From assembly GCA_031288985.1 (NCBI GenBank), contig JAITQH010000068.1, forward strand, positions 1-13,404: a DNA stretch of 13,404 nucleotides, given 5' to 3'. The DNA is from Candidatus Methanoplasma sp. (GTDB taxonomy: Archaea > Thermoplasmatota > Thermoplasmata > Methanomassiliicoccales > Methanomethylophilaceae). A program made the position numbers and the translations under genes. Below the pieces are notes generated by a model. It saw only the letters and a program-made list of their open reading frames with translations, searched no databases and had not been told where the DNA came from. Positions within the stretch are counted from its first letter, which is position 1, and the number at the start of each line of letters is the position of its first letter. Positions 11,959 through 13,404 of this stretch are shown piece by piece.

Positions 11959-13404
11959 TCAGCCTATTCTGCGTCCTCTGCCGATCGTCAGCCACAGCAC
12001 GCCCGCGACGATCGCGACGCCCAGAATGCCGAGTATCGCCAAGACGACCGTCGAGATGCCGCCGGATGATCCCGCTTCCGCAGATCCGCTTCCCTCGCCT
12101 CTGTCATCCCCGCCGTTCGATCCGCTTCCGTTGCCGGAACCGTTTCCGCTCGTTCCTTCGCCGGTGTAGGGGGACGGTTCGGAGAGGATGCTTATGGTGT
12201 GGTTGGAACTCACGCCGCTGAATGTGTACGACCCTGCGGCCGCCGCCGACGGATTGTCGACGCCATCGATCCTGACGCCTGTGATGGCATATCCCGGTTT
12301 GGCCGAGAATGTGAACGTGACGCTTCCTCCCGACGCCACGCCCGTGGGGCCCGACTGCGACACAGTCGAACCGTAGTCGGCCGCCGCCGTTACAGTGAAC
12401 GCGCCGCCGGAGGAGGCGGGCAGTTGGGAGAGGATGCTTATGGTGTGGTTGGAACTCACGCCGCTGAACGTATATGTTCCCGAGGACGCGGCCGCGGCGT
12501 TGTTCACGCCGTCAATGCGCACAGCCGAAAGAACATATCCCGAATTGGCGGAGAATGTGAACACGATGCTGTCTCCGGAGGACACAGTTCTCGCACCGGA
12601 CGGAGTTATGGTCGAATGGGAATCAGCGGACGCCGTCACGGTGAATGTGACGGCCGCAGGCGAGGCCGCGACCGCTATGGTGTGGTTGGCGGACACGTTC
12701 TGGAATGTGTACGTTCCGGAAGAGGCAGCCGCGGCGTTGTTCACGCCGTCAATGCTCACAGCCGACAGAACATATCCCGAATCGGCCGAGAATGTGAACG
12801 AGACATCGTCTCCCGAGGAGACTGTTCTCGCACCGGACGGAGTTATGGTCGAATGGGAATCAGCGGATGCCGTCACGGTGAATGTGACGGCCGCAGGCGA
12901 GGCCGTGACCGCTATGATGTGGTCGCCGGTCACATTTTGGAACGTGTATGTTCCTGAGGACACAGCAGCGGCGTTGTTCACGCCGTCAATGCGCACAGCA
13001 GACAGAACATATCCTGAATTAGCGGAGAATGTGAATGCGATGTCGCCTCCCGAGGAGACTGTTCTTGAACCTGACGGAGTTATGGTCGAATGAGAGTCAG
13101 ATGATGCCGTGACGGTGTACGTCCTAACCGCAGAGACGATCTCGATGGTGTGGTCGGCAGTCACATTTTGGAATGTGTACGTGCCGGAAGCGACCGCCGC
13201 AGCGTTGTTCACGCCGTCGATCCTCACAGCCGACAGAACATATCCCGAATCGGCAGAGAATGTGAACGAAGCGTCATCGCCCGAAGACACCGTTCTGGCG
13301 CCGGACGGAGTTATGGTCGAATGGGAGTCGGATGACGCCGTGACGGTGTACGTCCTAACCGCAGAGACGATCTCGATGGTGTGGTCGGCGGTCACATTTT
13401 GGAA
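11959..13404 (-). CDS. Adhesin-like surface protein with tandem repeats and C-terminal membrane anchor (5' part outside window)
   Basis: The frame is open to the window edge, so the N-terminus and signal peptide are not seen; 481 residues are visible, ending in TGA. An internal GTG at 13395 lies inside a repeat and is not the start. Five repeats of about 77-84 residues follow the pattern TVTAS-DSHSTITPSG-RTVSSG-FTFSA-SGYVLSAVRIDGV-SGTYTF-N-V/S-HTI. This resembles the divergent InlB-B/'bacterial repeat' beta-domains of surface proteins. The fifth copy is the most diverged. After them come a ~35-residue Gly/Ser/Asn/Asp linker, a 23-residue hydrophobic helix (12051-11983, TVVLAILG to LWLTI) and a basic tail GRGRRIG. 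The protein should thus be held in the cytoplasmic membrane with its repeats outside. Each repeat ends with Asn-X-Ser/Thr sequons. Ligand and role are unknown; attachment to host, substrate or partner cells is the usual guess. Confidence 0.85.
   Translation of the reverse strand, partial: FQNVTADHTIEIVSAVRTYTVTASSDSHSTITPSGARTVSSGDDASFTFSADSGYVLSAVRIDGVNNAAAVASGTYTFQNVTADHTIEIVSAVRTYTVTASSDSHSTITPSGSRTVSSGGDIAFTFSANSGYVLSAVRIDGVNNAAAVSSGTYTFQNVTGDHIIAVTASPAAVTFTVTASADSHSTITPSGARTVSSGDDVSFTFSADSGYVLSAVSIDGVNNAAAASSGTYTFQNVSANHTIAVAASPAAVTFTVTASADSHSTITPSGARTVSSGDSIVFTFSANSGYVLSAVRIDGVNNAAAASSGTYTFSGVSSNHTISILSQLPASSGGAFTVTAAADYGSTVSQSGPTGVASGGSVTFTFSAKPGYAITGVRIDGVDNPSAAAAGSYTFSGVSSNHTISILSEPSPYTGEGTSGNGSGNGSGSNGGDDRGEGSGSAEAGSSGGISTVVLAILGILGVAIVAGVLWLTIGRGRRIG
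12184..13359 (-). repeat. Five tandem ~231-252-base coding repeats
   Basis: In the reading direction the units are 13359-13129 (77 codons), 13128-12889 (80), 12888-12652 (79), 12651-12400 (84) and 12399-12184 (about 72, most diverged). Part of a further unit continues beyond the window edge. Similarity is high at DNA level: plus-strand 13111-13173 and 13342-13404 differ by one base, 231 bases apart. The segments around 12590-12720 and 12830-12960 are also almost the same. Such identity at silent sites points to recent duplication or gene conversion. Assemblies from short reads may collapse or expand this array. Confidence 0.85.

Noticed and set aside
11786..12169. Plus-strand open frame beginning MAESGASAAPDSPEGG and running antisense into the surface-protein gene
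   Set aside because: Most of it is the complement of the repetitive surface gene or its GC-rich flank. No ribosome-binding site or properly spaced promoter is present, and its composition reflects GC-rich strand bias.
12184..13359. CRISPR-like array because of regular repeats
   Set aside because: Units are ~231-252 bases, encode protein in one continuous frame and have no short repeat/spacer structure.

Overview
The window looks like a methanogenic archaeon of the Thermoplasmata, most likely Methanomassiliicoccales (Methanomethylophilaceae-like). This rests on archaeal TATA boxes in front of genes, the archaea-type entry into aromatic biosynthesis (ADH synthase plus 3-dehydroquinate synthase II), a GHMP-type shikimate kinase, two archaea-style DUF4143/DUF234 ATPases, moderately high GC, and the use of TGA at all twelve visible stops. 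The order-level placement is inference; no rRNA or marker gene is present.

Left part (1-3379), accessory genes. The window opens inside the end of a RecG-like/HATPase_c_4 protein (2-412, +). It converges on a DUF4143 AAA ATPase (442-1764, -). A 244-base divergent intergenic region follows, with a TATA box for each side, a pair of in-phase 14-base repeats 33 bases apart, a 15-base tandem repeat and a perfect 16-base palindrome. This region feeds a DUF234-type AAA ATPase (2009-3379, +).

Centre (3380-11703), amino-acid biosynthesis. ilvD (3484-5130, +; branched-chain pathway) ends exactly against the last gene of a seven-gene minus-strand operon, aroA'-aroB'-aroDE-aroK-aroA-aroC-aroQ (11703 down to 5131). 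The operon encodes every step from 6-deoxy-5-ketofructose 1-phosphate plus aspartate semialdehyde through dehydroquinate, dehydroshikimate, shikimate, shikimate-3-phosphate, EPSP and chorismate to prephenate. Gene order equals pathway order. Every junction is a 1- or 4-base stop/start overlap (TGATG or ATGA), which fixes the starts. One promoter with a dyad near the expected transcription start lies upstream (11738-11781).

Right part (11704-13404). After a 255-base non-coding gap comes the 3' end of a large surface protein (11959-13404, -, truncated by the window edge). It has five visible ~77-84-residue beta-type repeats, a Gly/Ser linker, and a C-terminal membrane anchor with a short basic tail: an adhesin-like protein typical of gut methanogens.

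I did not find tRNA, rRNA, CRISPR arrays, insertion sequences or a clearly new multi-gene system. The points most worth a second look are the pathway-colinear coupled aro operon, the operator-like arrays in the two regulatory gaps, the abutting ilvD/aroQ stops, and the recently amplified, sequon-bearing surface repeats.
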